Shown here: positions 17,584-27,733 of the stretch, piece by piece
Layout of the letters: each line of letters opens with the position of its first letter
Position numbering within the stretch: the first letter of the stretch is position 1
Source of the DNA: Nitrospirota bacterium
Lineage (GTDB): Bacteria; Nitrospirota; Leptospirillia; Leptospirillales; Leptospirillaceae
Direction: 5' to 3'
Length of the DNA: 64,000 nt
NCBI GenBank assembly: GCA_021785195.1
Contig: JAJYGC010000005.1
Coordinates: 1-64,000 of the forward strand
Translations under genes and position numbers: made by a program
The notes under the pieces: generated by a model
The model's database searches: none
The model's input: only the letters and a program-made list of their open reading frames with translations
Told to the model about the DNA's origin: nothing

Positions 17584-18211
17584 CCCGGTAAACCTCCTGG
17601 AACAGATCTTCGGTTTTCGTCAATGCCGGATTTCTCCTGAGCGCTTCCATGACAAGCCGCTGGGCCTCTGCCGGAGGGTGGCCAAACTGGCGGATCAGGA
17701 CATCCTTGACGGTCTGTGCGATCGTTGTCGACGTGGCTGTCTCGTCGGGAGAAAGGGGGGTCGGATTCGTCTGGAGCGATGGCGGAAAAAGGTCTTCCAT
17801 CTTATCCAGGGATCCGCGCAATTCGGCCAGGATTTTTCGGGCCGTTTTTTCTCCGACCCCTTTGAGGGATTTCAGTCGGGCCGCGTCATTGTCCCTGATC
17901 AGCCCGAGAAACTCTCCAACGGGCAACGCCAAGAGGCGAAGGGCCGAAAGGGGACCCAGTCCCGGAACTTTCCTGAGCTGGTTGAAAAGGGTTTGTTCGT
18001 CGGGACCCAGAAAACCCACCAGAATGGGCGCTTCCAGGTGTTCATTCCAGAAATGCTGGATCCAGACGGTGATCTCCCCGGGGTCGGGCCGGCTACGAAG
18101 GATCTGGTGAGAATACGGGGACAGGTGAACCCTGTACCCGATATCCCGCACCCTCAGGATGACGGATTCCTCTTCCCAGTCATGGATGGTGCCCCAGAGC
18201 CTCGCGATCAT
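17570..18211 (-). CDS. ruvA: Holliday junction protein RuvA
   Basis: MIARLWGTI..., [29 protein letters not shown]. Confidence 0.92.
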   Translation of the reverse strand: MIARLWGTIHDWEEESVILRVRDIGYRVHLSPYSHQILRSRPDPGEITVWIQHFWNEHLEAPILVGFLGPDEQTLFNQLRKVPGLGPLSALRLLALPVGEFLGLIRDNDAARLKSLKGVGEKTARKILAELRGSLDKMEDLFPPSLQTNPTPLSPDETATSTTIAQTVKDVLIRQFGHPPAEAQRLVMEALRRNPALTKTEDLFQEVYRVGPE

Positions 18212-18747
18212 TTGGGAACCATTCGGGAATATCCCAGAAATGCCAGCCCCAGGGCATCACCTTCGTGGGTGGATGCGACCCGGAGGGAAGGTCCCAGCCA
18301 GACGGACAGGGATCTCTGCACGGCTTCCTTGGAGGCGCCTCCGAACCCGGTAATCCGGTGTTTGAGCTCACGGGGGGGAATGGTCACCAGGGGGAGTCCG
18401 AAACGATCTGCCAGAAGGGCCACGATTCCCACGACCGGGCCCAGCATCAGTCCGGCATGGGGTGATGCTTTTCGGCTGAAATGGTCTTCCAGGGAAATTC
18501 CCGAACAGGAAAAACGTTCCAGGATCTGGAAGAGATGACCATGGATTTCCCCGATCCGTCTGGAGACCGGAAGGGACGAGGATGTGCGGATGGTGCCCTG
18601 TTGAAGGATTTTCAGCCGGTCGAGTGACGGTCCCCCCAGAACGGCAAATCCTGTGGCGGCCAACCCGGGATCCACCCCCAGCACGCAGGGCCAGGGGTGT
18701 TCGGGAGACTGGATTCCGGTGTGCTTGTCAGGGAGATAATGAGACAT
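18208..18747 (-). CDS. ruvC: Holliday junction resolvase RuvC
   Basis: LGVDPGLAATGFAVL, ISLEDHFSRKASPHAGLMLGPVVG; 4-nt overlap with ruvA. Confidence 0.92.
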   Translation of the reverse strand: MSHYLPDKHTGIQSPEHPWPCVLGVDPGLAATGFAVLGGPSLDRLKILQQGTIRTSSSLPVSRRIGEIHGHLFQILERFSCSGISLEDHFSRKASPHAGLMLGPVVGIVALLADRFGLPLVTIPPRELKHRITGFGGASKEAVQRSLSVWLGPSLRVASTHEGDALGLAFLGYSRMVPK

Positions 18748-20236
18748 AACTGTGTCGACCGTTGCGGACAATTGTCAGGAGGACGTTTTCCCTCTTGCCG
18801 ATGTGGCGGGCAGCATTGATGTACGAACGGACGTCCCGGACAGGATGACGGTCGATTTCTTCGATGATGTCACCCCTCTTGAGACCGCTTGCCTCCGCCT
18901 GGCTTCCAGGGGCGATCGCCTGGATGATGACCCCGGAAATGGAGTCCGGGATGTTCAACTGTCCCCTGATGCCATTATCCAGGTTGGTCACATCGATTCC
19001 GTTCAGGACATTGTCGAAATGGGTGTTGCCCGGAACCGGAGACTGTCCACCCATCATGGAAAGTTTTTCCGGAAGCTCACCGACCCTGACGGTCAGGGAT
19101 TTTCTGTCCCCGTTGCGGATGATGGAAAGTTCCGCATCGTTTCCCGGAAGGATCTGGGAAACCCTCAGACGAAGGTCGTTGGCATCCATGACATCCTGCC
19201 CATTCAAGCCGAGGATGACATCCCCCCGCTTCATTCCCGCCTTCGATGCGGGACTGTTGGGAAGAACATCACTGACGAGGACGCCCGTATGTCCTGGAAG
19301 ATGAAACTGCTTGGCAATGACGGGGGTGACATTCTGGATGGAGACCCCCAACCATCCCCGCACGACTTTGCCCTTGGTCATCAAGTCTTTCAGCTCGCGC
19401 TTGACCATGTCGACAGGAATGGCAAATCCGATGCCTTCGTACCCACCGTTCGTGGTGTAGATTGCGGTATTCATTCCGATGACCTCACCCTCGAGGTTGA
19501 CGAGGGGGCCCCCCGAGTTCCCGGGGTTGATGGCAGCATCGGTCTGAATGAAGTTTTCGTATTGCTCGATTCCCATGTTGCTGCGCTTCAGGGCGGAAAC
19601 GATCCCCATCGTGACCGACTGGGTCAGTCCAAACGGGGACCCCATTGCGAGTACGATGGTTCCGACAGACACCGAACGGGAGGATCCCCACTGAATGACC
19701 GGAAGGGAGTGTTTCGGGTGGATTTTGATGACGGCGACATCCGTCATGGGATCCTTCCCGATTACCGTGGCCCGGTAGCTGGACTTGTCGGAAAGCACGA
19801 CCGTCACCTTGGTGGCATGCTTGATGACATGGTAATTGGTCACGATGTAACCGTCACTGGAGATGATGAATCCGGATCCGAGACTCCGCTCGACGTGTTT
19901 CTGGGGGGCTTCGCCTCCTCCGTGGTTGAATGGGGCTCCAAAAAACTGCCGGAAGAACGGATCGTTGAAAATGGGATTCGGATGGGTGGTGATCAGCGAA
20001 GTCGTCGAAATGTTTACGACGGAGGGGATCACGGCATTGGAGACAGTGACGAATGCCTTCTGGAGGGCGAGACCGGGCTCGATGTCCTTCTGGGAGATGG
20101 AGGGAGGGTCCGATTTTCCGGGTTTGGCAATGGTATTGCCGATCCAGTTGAGGTGTGATGCGAGCGTGAGCCCGGCAATCAGTCCGGCCAGGCCGATGGC
20201 TCCCAGTGAAAGGACTTTGCGGATCGAACTTTTCAT
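18728..20236 (-). CDS. DegP/HtrA (Do) serine protease with PDZ domains
   Basis: GSGFIISSDGYIVTNYHVI, TDVAVIKI, TDAAINPGNSGGPLVN; two PDZ-like regions. Confidence 0.95.
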   Translation of the reverse strand: MKSSIRKVLSLGAIGLAGLIAGLTLASHLNWIGNTIAKPGKSDPPSISQKDIEPGLALQKAFVTVSNAVIPSVVNISTTSLITTHPNPIFNDPFFRQFFGAPFNHGGGEAPQKHVERSLGSGFIISSDGYIVTNYHVIKHATKVTVVLSDKSSYRATVIGKDPMTDVAVIKIHPKHSLPVIQWGSSRSVSVGTIVLAMGSPFGLTQSVTMGIVSALKRSNMGIEQYENFIQTDAAINPGNSGGPLVNLEGEVIGMNTAIYTTNGGYEGIGFAIPVDMVKRELKDLMTKGKVVRGWLGVSIQNVTPVIAKQFHLPGHTGVLVSDVLPNSPASKAGMKRGDVILGLNGQDVMDANDLRLRVSQILPGNDAELSIIRNGDRKSLTVRVGELPEKLSMMGGQSPVPGNTHFDNVLNGIDVTNLDNGIRGQLNIPDSISGVIIQAIAPGSQAEASGLKRGDIIEEIDRHPVRDVRSYINAARHIGKRENVLLTIVRNGRHSYVSLSP

Positions 20237-20308
20237 AAAAACCGATCTCCTTATTATATGCGGCAGGCTTGCTGAGCGTAGGTTGTTTGATTCCGTTTCC
20301 GAACGGAA

Positions 20309-20749
20309 TCAGGGCGAGCCGGAACGATCGAGCGTCCGTGTTACCACTTCCAGGATTTCCTGCTTTTTAAATGGTTTGGGAATAAGGTCCGCAGCCCCGG
20401 AGGAAAGGGCTTCCACCCAGAGATGTTCGTCGCCGAATGCAGTGAGCAGAATGACCGGAAGGTCAGGGTATAGGTCCTTGACGGATCTCAGGAGGTCCAT
20501 TCCTGTTTTTCCAGGCATTTTGAGGTCAGTGAGGATGAGGGAGATTCTGTCCGACGTCAAACGGTGAAGAGCCTCTTCATAGGACTGTGCGACAGACACA
20601 AGAAACCCGCCCCTTTTGAGGATTTCTTCCAGAAGGTCGAGTGCGACACCGTCGTCTTCGACAACAAGAACGCGCCTCTTTCCACCTCTCACGGCAGAAA
20701 AGGCCATATCTTTCAGGGCAACAGCCATAAAGGAACCTACCATAATCAT
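20309..20749 (-). CDS. Single-domain response regulator
   Basis: VLVVEDDGVALDLLEEI...LILTDLKMPGKTGMDLL...LLTAFG...PKPFKKQEIL. Confidence 0.92.
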   Translation of the reverse strand: MIMVGSFMAVALKDMAFSAVRGGKRRVLVVEDDGVALDLLEEILKRGGFLVSVAQSYEEALHRLTSDRISLILTDLKMPGKTGMDLLRSVKDLYPDLPVILLTAFGDEHLWVEALSSGAADLIPKPFKKQEILEVVTRTLDRSGSP

Positions 20750-20989
20750 AGATACTGTTCAAGAGAAACCGGAGCAGCCAGATTCAATCGGGATTCCGGT
20801 CGTTGCCCTTCCATTCCTGAGTGGTCAGGGAGGCCCTGGTACGGGATGAGACGTGGGCCAATCTCCAGTGGGGTCGACCGAGGTGGAGCGGTCCTGGAAA
20901 CGACGGTCAACATGGTTGCCATCAATTTGGACCAGACTTCGAAGATCGGCAGTCAGTGTTCGGGGAACGACAGGCCTTCGAGGTCCGGA

Positions 20990-22663
20990 CTATCTTTTTC
21001 TGGCAGTTCGTTCAGGACGAACTGGTTTTGCGACCGTTCTGGTCAACGGGATTCTGAGAATGAAATGTCCACCTGTTCCATTGCCCAAACGGACTTCCCC
21101 CCCAAGATCATCAATGATTTTACGGCATATCGCAAGTCCAAGACCTGTTCCGTGGGGTTTTGTGGTAAAAAACGGCTCAAAGATCTGTTCCCGGACATTC
21201 GCAGGGATTCCCGGACCGCTGTCCTGAATGTGCATGTCCAGAAAGTTTCCTTCTTCCTGAAGGCAATGGATGCTGATCTTTCCGCCCGGCCCGGTAGCAT
21301 CGAGCGCGTTTTCAAGGAAATTGATCAGAATGCTCTGGAGCCCTTCGAGATCGGTATCGATCTTCGGGCAAGGGTCCGGATAGACCGTGTCCACGGTAAT
21401 GCCGGACCGTTCGAGTCTCGGAGACATGAGCTGGAGCATGTCGGAGACCAGGTGGGAAACGGAAACGGGCTCGGAGCGGGTTCGTTCCCTTCGGCTCATC
21501 ATGAGAAGTTTACGGATGACATTGATCATCCGGTCGAGTTGGCCCTGCACGATTTTCAGATGCTGGGACACCGAGAGCGGCAGTGGGGTTTCTTCGAGCG
21601 CCAGCTCTATATGGCCGGAAATGGAGTGGAGCGGGTTGCCCAGTTCATGGGCGACGATGGCCAGACCTTCTCCGATGGCGGCCATCCGTTCCATTTCTGA
21701 AAGCTTTCTTTGCAGAAAAAACATTTCCCGACCCGCCAATTCAAGCGATTCGTTCTTGAGAAGCAACTCCTGTGTGGCCTCCCTGACCCGTTGGGTCAGG
21801 GAATTGTTCAGTTCCTTGACCTGGGTGAGAAGGAGTTCGTTTTCCCGGGTCCTGTCCGAAAGCATCCGGACCATCGTGTTGAACGATTGGGCAAGGTCGT
21901 CGACTTCCCTGGATCCTTTCAGGTGAAGGTCCACCTCAAGATTGCCCTCTCCAACCCGGGACATCGCCTCTGAAATCTGGTAAACCGGATTCAGGATCAG
22001 TCGTCGGATGACAAACGACAGGATGGCGGCCAAAAGGAGGAACCCCAGGAAGAGGAGGATGAGCGTCCGTTCGAGTTCCCTTCGGACCAGAATATTGGCT
22101 TCATAGAGTGAGATCCGGATCCCGACTGTCCCAAGCCGTTTGCTCTGGTGGTAAAACGGGACGACCACGTAAAGGGATTCTTTTCCGTTCTGGTGCTCCA
22201 GGATGCTGGACCATTTTGTCAGTCCGGAATGGACCGCCATATGGGTCTCCACCTCGTCCCGGGACAATGGGGAGCTTGTGCTGGTCACGAGCCGGGGCAG
22301 CCCTTCATGGCGGGTCATGAGGTCGATCCGGGTCACATTGTGCCGGATGGTCATGACAGCCCGCATTTCCCTCCTGAGTGAAGCGACTTCTTTGGCAAGG
22401 GCGTCAGGGGAGCGTTTCAGCTCCTCTTCGGATCCTCCCACAAAACGATCCGCTTCGTGGCGCATGTCCACCCCGAATGCGAACTCCTGCCCGAGGAGGC
22501 GACCTTCGTTCCGAAGTGTTCCGATCACGTTCTTCCTGACCAAGAGATTGTCCCAGACCGCGAAGGCTCCCATCAGGCAAACAATGAGGATCCCGACGAT
22601 CAGGACCATCAGGGCCTGGATGCGGATATGATTCTTCTCGAAGGGGTCATCTGAGGGTTTCAT
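20990..22663 (-). CDS. Sensor histidine kinase with HAMP
   Basis: IVAHELGNPLHSISGHIEL H-box, FLENALDATGPGG N-box, DSGPGIP, GTGLGLAICRKI; internal ATG start proposed at 22663. Confidence 0.92.
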   Translation of the reverse strand: MKPSDDPFEKNHIRIQALMVLIVGILIVCLMGAFAVWDNLLVRKNVIGTLRNEGRLLGQEFAFGVDMRHEADRFVGGSEEELKRSPDALAKEVASLRREMRAVMTIRHNVTRIDLMTRHEGLPRLVTSTSSPLSRDEVETHMAVHSGLTKWSSILEHQNGKESLYVVVPFYHQSKRLGTVGIRISLYEANILVRRELERTLILLFLGFLLLAAILSFVIRRLILNPVYQISEAMSRVGEGNLEVDLHLKGSREVDDLAQSFNTMVRMLSDRTRENELLLTQVKELNNSLTQRVREATQELLLKNESLELAGREMFFLQRKLSEMERMAAIGEGLAIVAHELGNPLHSISGHIELALEETPLPLSVSQHLKIVQGQLDRMINVIRKLLMMSRRERTRSEPVSVSHLVSDMLQLMSPRLERSGITVDTVYPDPCPKIDTDLEGLQSILINFLENALDATGPGGKISIHCLQEEGNFLDMHIQDSGPGIPANVREQIFEPFFTTKPHGTGLGLAICRKIIDDLGGEVRLGNGTGGHFILRIPLTRTVAKPVRPERTARKR

Positions 22664-22692
22664 GATGGGCAGAACCGGGAGGTTCAATGGGG

Positions 22693-23229
22693 TCACTCCA
22701 GGAAATTGGGCGATAACGGATTCGTTTTTTGATATTCGAGCCGATAGGAGGTGTAATTGGCCGCCGAACGCTTGAGCCACTCCCGTTCGTCCAAAGTTAG
22801 CTTCCTTTTGATGCGTGCCGGGCTGCCAAGCGCCAGGGTTCCTGGTTCGATCACTGTCTGTTCGGTCACAAGGGAGCCTGCACCGATGATGACGTCATCC
22901 CCGATGACGGAAGCGTCCATGATGATGGATCCCATCCCGACGAGGATTCTGTTTCCCAGCGTGCACCCGTGGAGGATCACTCTGTGGCCAACGGTGACAT
23001 CGTCTCCGATGACGAGGGGATGGGTTTGTCGGGTTACGTGACAAATGGTCAGGTCCTGAATGTTTGTCCGGTTTCCGATCCGGATCCAGTGGACGTCACC
23101 CCGAACGACGCTCTGGAACCAGATGCTTGATTCGGCCCCGATCGTCACGTCCCCGATGACCTCTGCGGAAGGGGCGATCCATGCGGTCGGGTCGATGGTG
23201 GGGTAGGTGTTTCGATAGGGAAGGATCAC
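22693..23229 (-). CDS. Gamma-carbonic-anhydrase-like hexapeptide-repeat protein
   Basis: VIGDVTIGAESSIWFQSVVRGDVHWIRIGNRTNIQDLTICHV; GTG start with AAGGAG. Confidence 0.9.
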   Translation of the reverse strand: MILPYRNTYPTIDPTAWIAPSAEVIGDVTIGAESSIWFQSVVRGDVHWIRIGNRTNIQDLTICHVTRQTHPLVIGDDVTVGHRVILHGCTLGNRILVGMGSIIMDASVIGDDVIIGAGSLVTEQTVIEPGTLALGSPARIKRKLTLDEREWLKRSAANYTSYRLEYQKTNPLSPNFLE

Positions 23230-23606
23230 TGAGGCTCCTTGTAATAATATGGGCAAGGAGATGCCAGTATGGGTTCCACGCCCGGCAGTCCTGTTTTTCC
23301 GGAAACCAAGGGAAAATCGGATTTCGGATGAAGGCCGCCGGGGACGGTGTTCCACCGGACAGCATTGGTTTCGACGGTCAGAACAACATTGCCCGGGATT
23401 TCCAACTGCTCCGTCCTGAGGGGTGCTGAGTCGATCAGAGTGGAGAAAGCCGTTGGGAAAAACCAATGTCCACATCATACTCTTTCCCCGGATCAAGGAA
23501 AAGGGCCATGTCCTGAGACGGTAGAGATCAATGGTAAATTAGGGAAGACGTTATACAAAATGATGAGTGAATCGCGAGATGTGTGGAAGAAGGCTTTAAG
23601 GGAAAA

Positions 23607-23653
23607 CGGGGTTCCCCGAGCAGAACCCTGCGGGATTGGTTCGGGGGACCCCG
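23607..23653. repeat. Long GC-rich hairpin upstream of DUF1778 antitoxin
   Basis: CGGGGTTCCCCGA / TCGGGGGACCCCG, 13 pairs with one wobble, plus inner GCAG/CTGC. Confidence 0.6.
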
Positions 23654-23751
23654 CACAATTTGAAGTCTCTATATGTACTGACATTGTACGCATGATACTT
23701 TTTCGAACAATTTATGGATTGTATGGATTATTGAACATAATGAGGTCGCCA

Positions 23752-24078
23752 ATGGCCAGTCAACCTAACACTAAAACAAAGCCCACCAAGCTCTTCGATG
23801 ATCGCCGAAAAGCCCTTCCAAAGGGGGAGCGTATCGATCTGCGGCTGTCGCTGGCCGCAAAAACGCTTTTGCAGAGCGCCGCATTTGAAAAGCATAAGAC
23901 CGTAAGCGAATTCGTACTCGAAAGAGGCCTGATGGCAGCTGCCGAAACCTTGGCCGATCGCCAGTTCTTCCTTGTGGATGAAAAACGATGGAAAGCGTTC
24001 CAGACGGCACTCGATGCTCCGACGAAATCAAAGCCCCGGCTGGAAGCGCTGCTTAAATCCCCCAGCGTTCTTGAGTGA
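23752..24078 (+). CDS. DUF1778 (TacA-type, RHH) antitoxin
   Basis: RIDLRLSLAAKTLLQSAAFEKHKTVSEFVLERGLMAAAETLADRQFFLVDEKRWKAFQTALD. Confidence 0.88.
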   Translation: MASQPNTKTKPTKLFDDRRKALPKGERIDLRLSLAAKTLLQSAAFEKHKTVSEFVLERGLMAAAETLADRQFFLVDEKRWKAFQTALDAPTKSKPRLEALLKSPSVLE

Positions 24079-24577
24079 GCGGGGTTGGAACGGTCGAGAA
24101 ACTCCGTGCAGACCACGACCTAGCGAGCTTCGACTGCGGGACGGAAGGGCTCGACAGATTCCTTAAGCGATATGCGCTAGCCAACCAACAAGCCAATAGT
24201 GCACAAACCTATGTTCTTTGCTGCGAATAGAAGGTTGTGGGGTACTACAGTCTGACTGTCGGCTCGGTGGAACATGAAGTGGCAGCGTCGCGGGGCAAAA
24301 AGGGGCTCCGCACCATCCGGTCCCGGTCATGATTCTGGCGCGTCTCGCGGTCGACAGGGTCTTTCAAGGGAAGGGGCTGGGGACGGCCCTTCTGAAAGAT
24401 GCCCTTCTGTGCATAACGGCAGCGGCGGAGATCGTCGGAATCCGCGCAGTGCTTGTCCACGCCAAGGACGACAGGGCGCAGGGGTTTTATGAACACTTCA
24501 ATTTTGATCCGAGTCCCACAGACCCGTACCATTTTATTTCTGATCATGGAGGATTTGCAGCGCCTCTTGCAGCGTGA
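24075..24577 (+). pseudogene. GNAT toxin (TacT-type), disrupted
   Basis: GTG start overlapping the antitoxin stop; in-frame TAG at 24228; frameshift near 24290-24330; GNAT motifs VGYYSLTVGSVEHE and MILARLAVDRVFQGKGLGTALLKDALL in two frames. Confidence 0.85.
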
Positions 24578-25757
24578 GGAAGGAGCCGGCCAGTAACCCG
24601 CCTGTTCCCTGTCGTATTTCCACTCCGACGCCTTTCCTTTTTGATTCGGTGGAAATACAGCCCCCGGAGGCTCGTCGTTGCTGAAAAGGGTTCCAAGGGA
24701 AATGGTTCAGGGATAAATGAGGGCCTCTCCTACTTCGAATCTTCGTCGATTCGTTCCGGCATTGCTTCCATGGCCAACCCATCATGAGTATCTCGCTGAA
24801 TCCAAGGTGGAGAAATGTTCCGGATGGATATCGCGCAAAATGCTGTCTTCCCGCCCATCCAAGACCTTTCGAGCCGCGCGAAGTGTGCGCTGCCTTTCCA
24901 GACTGGGTGGAAGGATATTCAAATCCTTGCTAACAGGATAGTGGGTGGATGGAAATCGGAATCGCGATGGCTGTCGTCTGCGGTGCCGCGGCCATCATTA
25001 TGAACTTGGCCCGGGTTGCGGGAAGATTTTTCTTTTTCACAACCGATCTCAAATCTGTCAACGACCCGTTGAAATACCAGGGTCTGTTGTTTCCTGCCAC
25101 AAATGCTTTTTCCGAAGAGGTCGTCCCGACCAGGTGTGATTGCTCCCCTGGTCAGCCCCTTCGAGAACGCCTTCATTTTTTTCATATCGGCCGCCCTTTT
25201 TGGCGCGCCAAATGATCGCGGTATGCCAAGCGGGATTATGGGCGTCCTCATGGCGGAGACCAACAAACCGGTCGGACGGACCTAAATGCCAGGACAGGAC
25301 AAATCTTGAGGAGGCTTTTCAGTCCTGCCGTTCCAATTCCAGTTGAACTGGCATCTCTTGGATTTTGTCGATAGGTATGGTGATGGGATGTTCACCAATT
25401 CCTTTTACGGTTCAGTGGCCTCCCGAATGTGCTGAGTAGAGTTCTCGATCCGGTTTTGTCATCGGGTTTCTGGCAATGAATCTTTCCATGTTTGGATTGA
25501 CACGGTTAAAACAGCATGGGATGAAGATTCAGTCCTTAGGTTCTTTAAGATTTCGAGTTTGAAGGAATGCTCCTGATCACCTGAGTGTTTGGAGACCCAC
25601 CAGTCTTCGCTCCATCCGCGATTCCAATGCCCGTGGATATTCCGGAGAACGTTGTGTGGAGTATGATGTTTTCGATGGGAAGACCGTTGTGCTAGGTCAT
25701 CCCGTTTTAGGGATGGGTGGGGGTGGTCTTGTTTTTCTGGGAGAGAAGGTACAATAG

Positions 25758-26447
25758 ATGGTAAATGGTGGTGTGTTGGCAGTGCTCTTTGATTTCAATG
25801 GTGTGATCATCGACGATGAGCGAGTTCATTTAGAGTTGTTTCAGGAGGTGCTGTCCCAACGAGGGGTTTTCCTGGACGAGGATCGATACTGGACAGAGTT
25901 CCTGGGCATGGATGATCGCGGATGTTTCCAGGGGGCATGGTCATTGTCGCGGGGGGAGCCCCCTGCGATTTCGTTGCTGGAGCAGCTGATCCGGGAAAAG
26001 GCTGAGCTTTACCGCCTCAGGCTGGAGAAAGGGCTCCCTCTCTATAAGGGCGCGGTCCCGTTGATTCGGGCATTATCAGAGAAACTTCCCCTCGGAATTG
26101 TTTCAGGGGCATTGAGGGGGGAGATTGAACGGACGCTTGAGCTGGCCCGGCTGTCTGACCTCTTCCGGTTCGTTGTCAGCGCCGAGGACACCGAACGGGG
26201 AAAGCCCGACCCCCAGGGATATTCCCTGGGGTTTTCCCATCTGAAGAACTCGGGTTTCCCAGGTCGTGAGTCCGATGTCCTGGTGATCGAAGATTCTGTC
26301 CAGGGGGTCGAAGCGGCAAAAAGTGCCGGGATGAAAGCCTTTGCCGTGGGTCACACTTATCCCGTTCCCGCACTTTTTCATGCAGACCGGGTTTTTGCGC
26401 ATATTGAGGACATTCGTCCTGAGGATGTCTTCAACTTCAGGTCTTGA
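25758..26447 (+). CDS. HAD-family hydrolase (beta-phosphoglucomutase-like)
   Basis: LFDFNGVIIDDE, GIVSGA, GKPDPQGY, VIEDSVQGVEAAKSAGM. Confidence 0.9.
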   Translation: MVNGGVLAVLFDFNGVIIDDERVHLELFQEVLSQRGVFLDEDRYWTEFLGMDDRGCFQGAWSLSRGEPPAISLLEQLIREKAELYRLRLEKGLPLYKGAVPLIRALSEKLPLGIVSGALRGEIERTLELARLSDLFRFVVSAEDTERGKPDPQGYSLGFSHLKNSGFPGRESDVLVIEDSVQGVEAAKSAGMKAFAVGHTYPVPALFHADRVFAHIEDIRPEDVFNFRS

Positions 26448-26665
26448 CAGGGTGTGTGACAGGGGTCACGCCCAAATTGGGACTCCGGTCATGGATGCTC
26501 CCGGTAGGAATAAGGGAGAATGCGATGATCCGAAGGTCCTTATCCGATTGTTTTGATGATCGGGCAAATTCAGGAGTGGGGCAGCTCTGAAATTGAGGGT
26601 GGGATTGATTTCAATCTTTTGTTGTCCATCGCCATTGAACGTTACACTAAATGTAAGGAGACAAA

Positions 26666-27334
26666 ATGCAGTCAGGTCGAAGGAGTTGTTCCAGAATCGC
26701 TTTGTGGACGCTCTCGTTATGTGCGGTGGTGTCCTTATCCCTTTTGTCGGTCGGGGAGTCCCGGGCGGATGACAGCCAGGTGGTTCCGGTGACCTCTGGA
26801 AGCAGCTCGGGAGGGGGTAGCGACAGTTCATCGGGAGGGGGTTCTGCAACCTATGCGGATATCCACCGCCTGGGCGCCGGATTATCATGGGCGCCTGTGG
26901 AGATTGTCCCGGGTGCGACAACGGAAACTTCGGTCGGTTATGTGGGGGTCCGTTACTGGTTCAACAGGACCTTTGGTCTGGATGGCGGATTGGGCTTCGG
27001 GTTTCCTGAAGTCAGTCCCAACACGGAATTCCTGACAACGCTCCATCTGGAGCCGATGGTCGCGCTGGTCGAAACCCACAGGACCATTTTGTACGGGGAT
27101 CTCGACTTGATGCCGGGGTTCATTTCAGGCAACGAGTCCTCCTTTGCGTTCCAGCTCTCGGCTGGACTGGGTGTGGAGCACGCCCTGGAGGATATGCCGA
27201 AACTGGCGCTCTACGGGCAATGGAATCCTGTGAGTCTTAATTTCTACGGGCCTCCCGGGAATACAACCCAAGTTGGGTTGGGATTTCTGGGAAGTGTGAT
27301 GAATGTCGATATCGGGTTCCGATACTACTTCTGA
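26666..27334 (+). CDS. Outer-membrane beta-barrel protein with Ser/Gly linker
   Basis: Signal peptide, GSSSGGGSDSSSGGGSA linker, C-terminal ...VDIGFRYYF. Confidence 0.7.
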   Translation: MQSGRRSCSRIALWTLSLCAVVSLSLLSVGESRADDSQVVPVTSGSSSGGGSDSSSGGGSATYADIHRLGAGLSWAPVEIVPGATTETSVGYVGVRYWFNRTFGLDGGLGFGFPEVSPNTEFLTTLHLEPMVALVETHRTILYGDLDLMPGFISGNESSFAFQLSAGLGVEHALEDMPKLALYGQWNPVSLNFYGPPGNTTQVGLGFLGSVMNVDIGFRYYF

Positions 27335-27733
27335 TCTCCCCATTCGGTCCTGTTCGTTGCCGGCCCAGTTTGCCCCGTGGCCGGAAACGAACGGACCACC
27401 AAAAAGGAATCCTTTCTGCTGCAATGGATCTTTGGATTCGTGACCTCCCGGTTCTCCGGCCGTTTCCGTATGGTTTTGGCCGGGAAAAGGGTTTGCGTTG
27501 ACTTTTTTCCCTTCAGTTCCTATAATCCGGGTCATTTACTCTCAATTCCTCAGTGCAAGGCCGACTGGCTTTCTCCGTAAGTTTGCAAGGGAAGCCCGAC
27601 GAACGGTCGGCGAGCCCCGGTTTTTTCCGAAGGCGCGCATTGCCGCTCTCATACCGGACCGCATATCATAATTGGTTTGATTGCTATAGAGAACGCCCGC
27701 TTTGCATTTAGGAAAGTTGGGCATGGGGGGTGT

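Noticed and set aside
17417-18538. 373-aa plus-strand ORF
   Set aside because: Antisense to ruvA/ruvB/ruvC
18752-20158. 468-aa plus-strand ORF
   Set aside because: Antisense to a clear DegP/HtrA protease; G+C-rich shadow ORF
20564-21700. 378-aa plus-strand ORF
   Set aside because: Antisense to the histidine kinase/REC region
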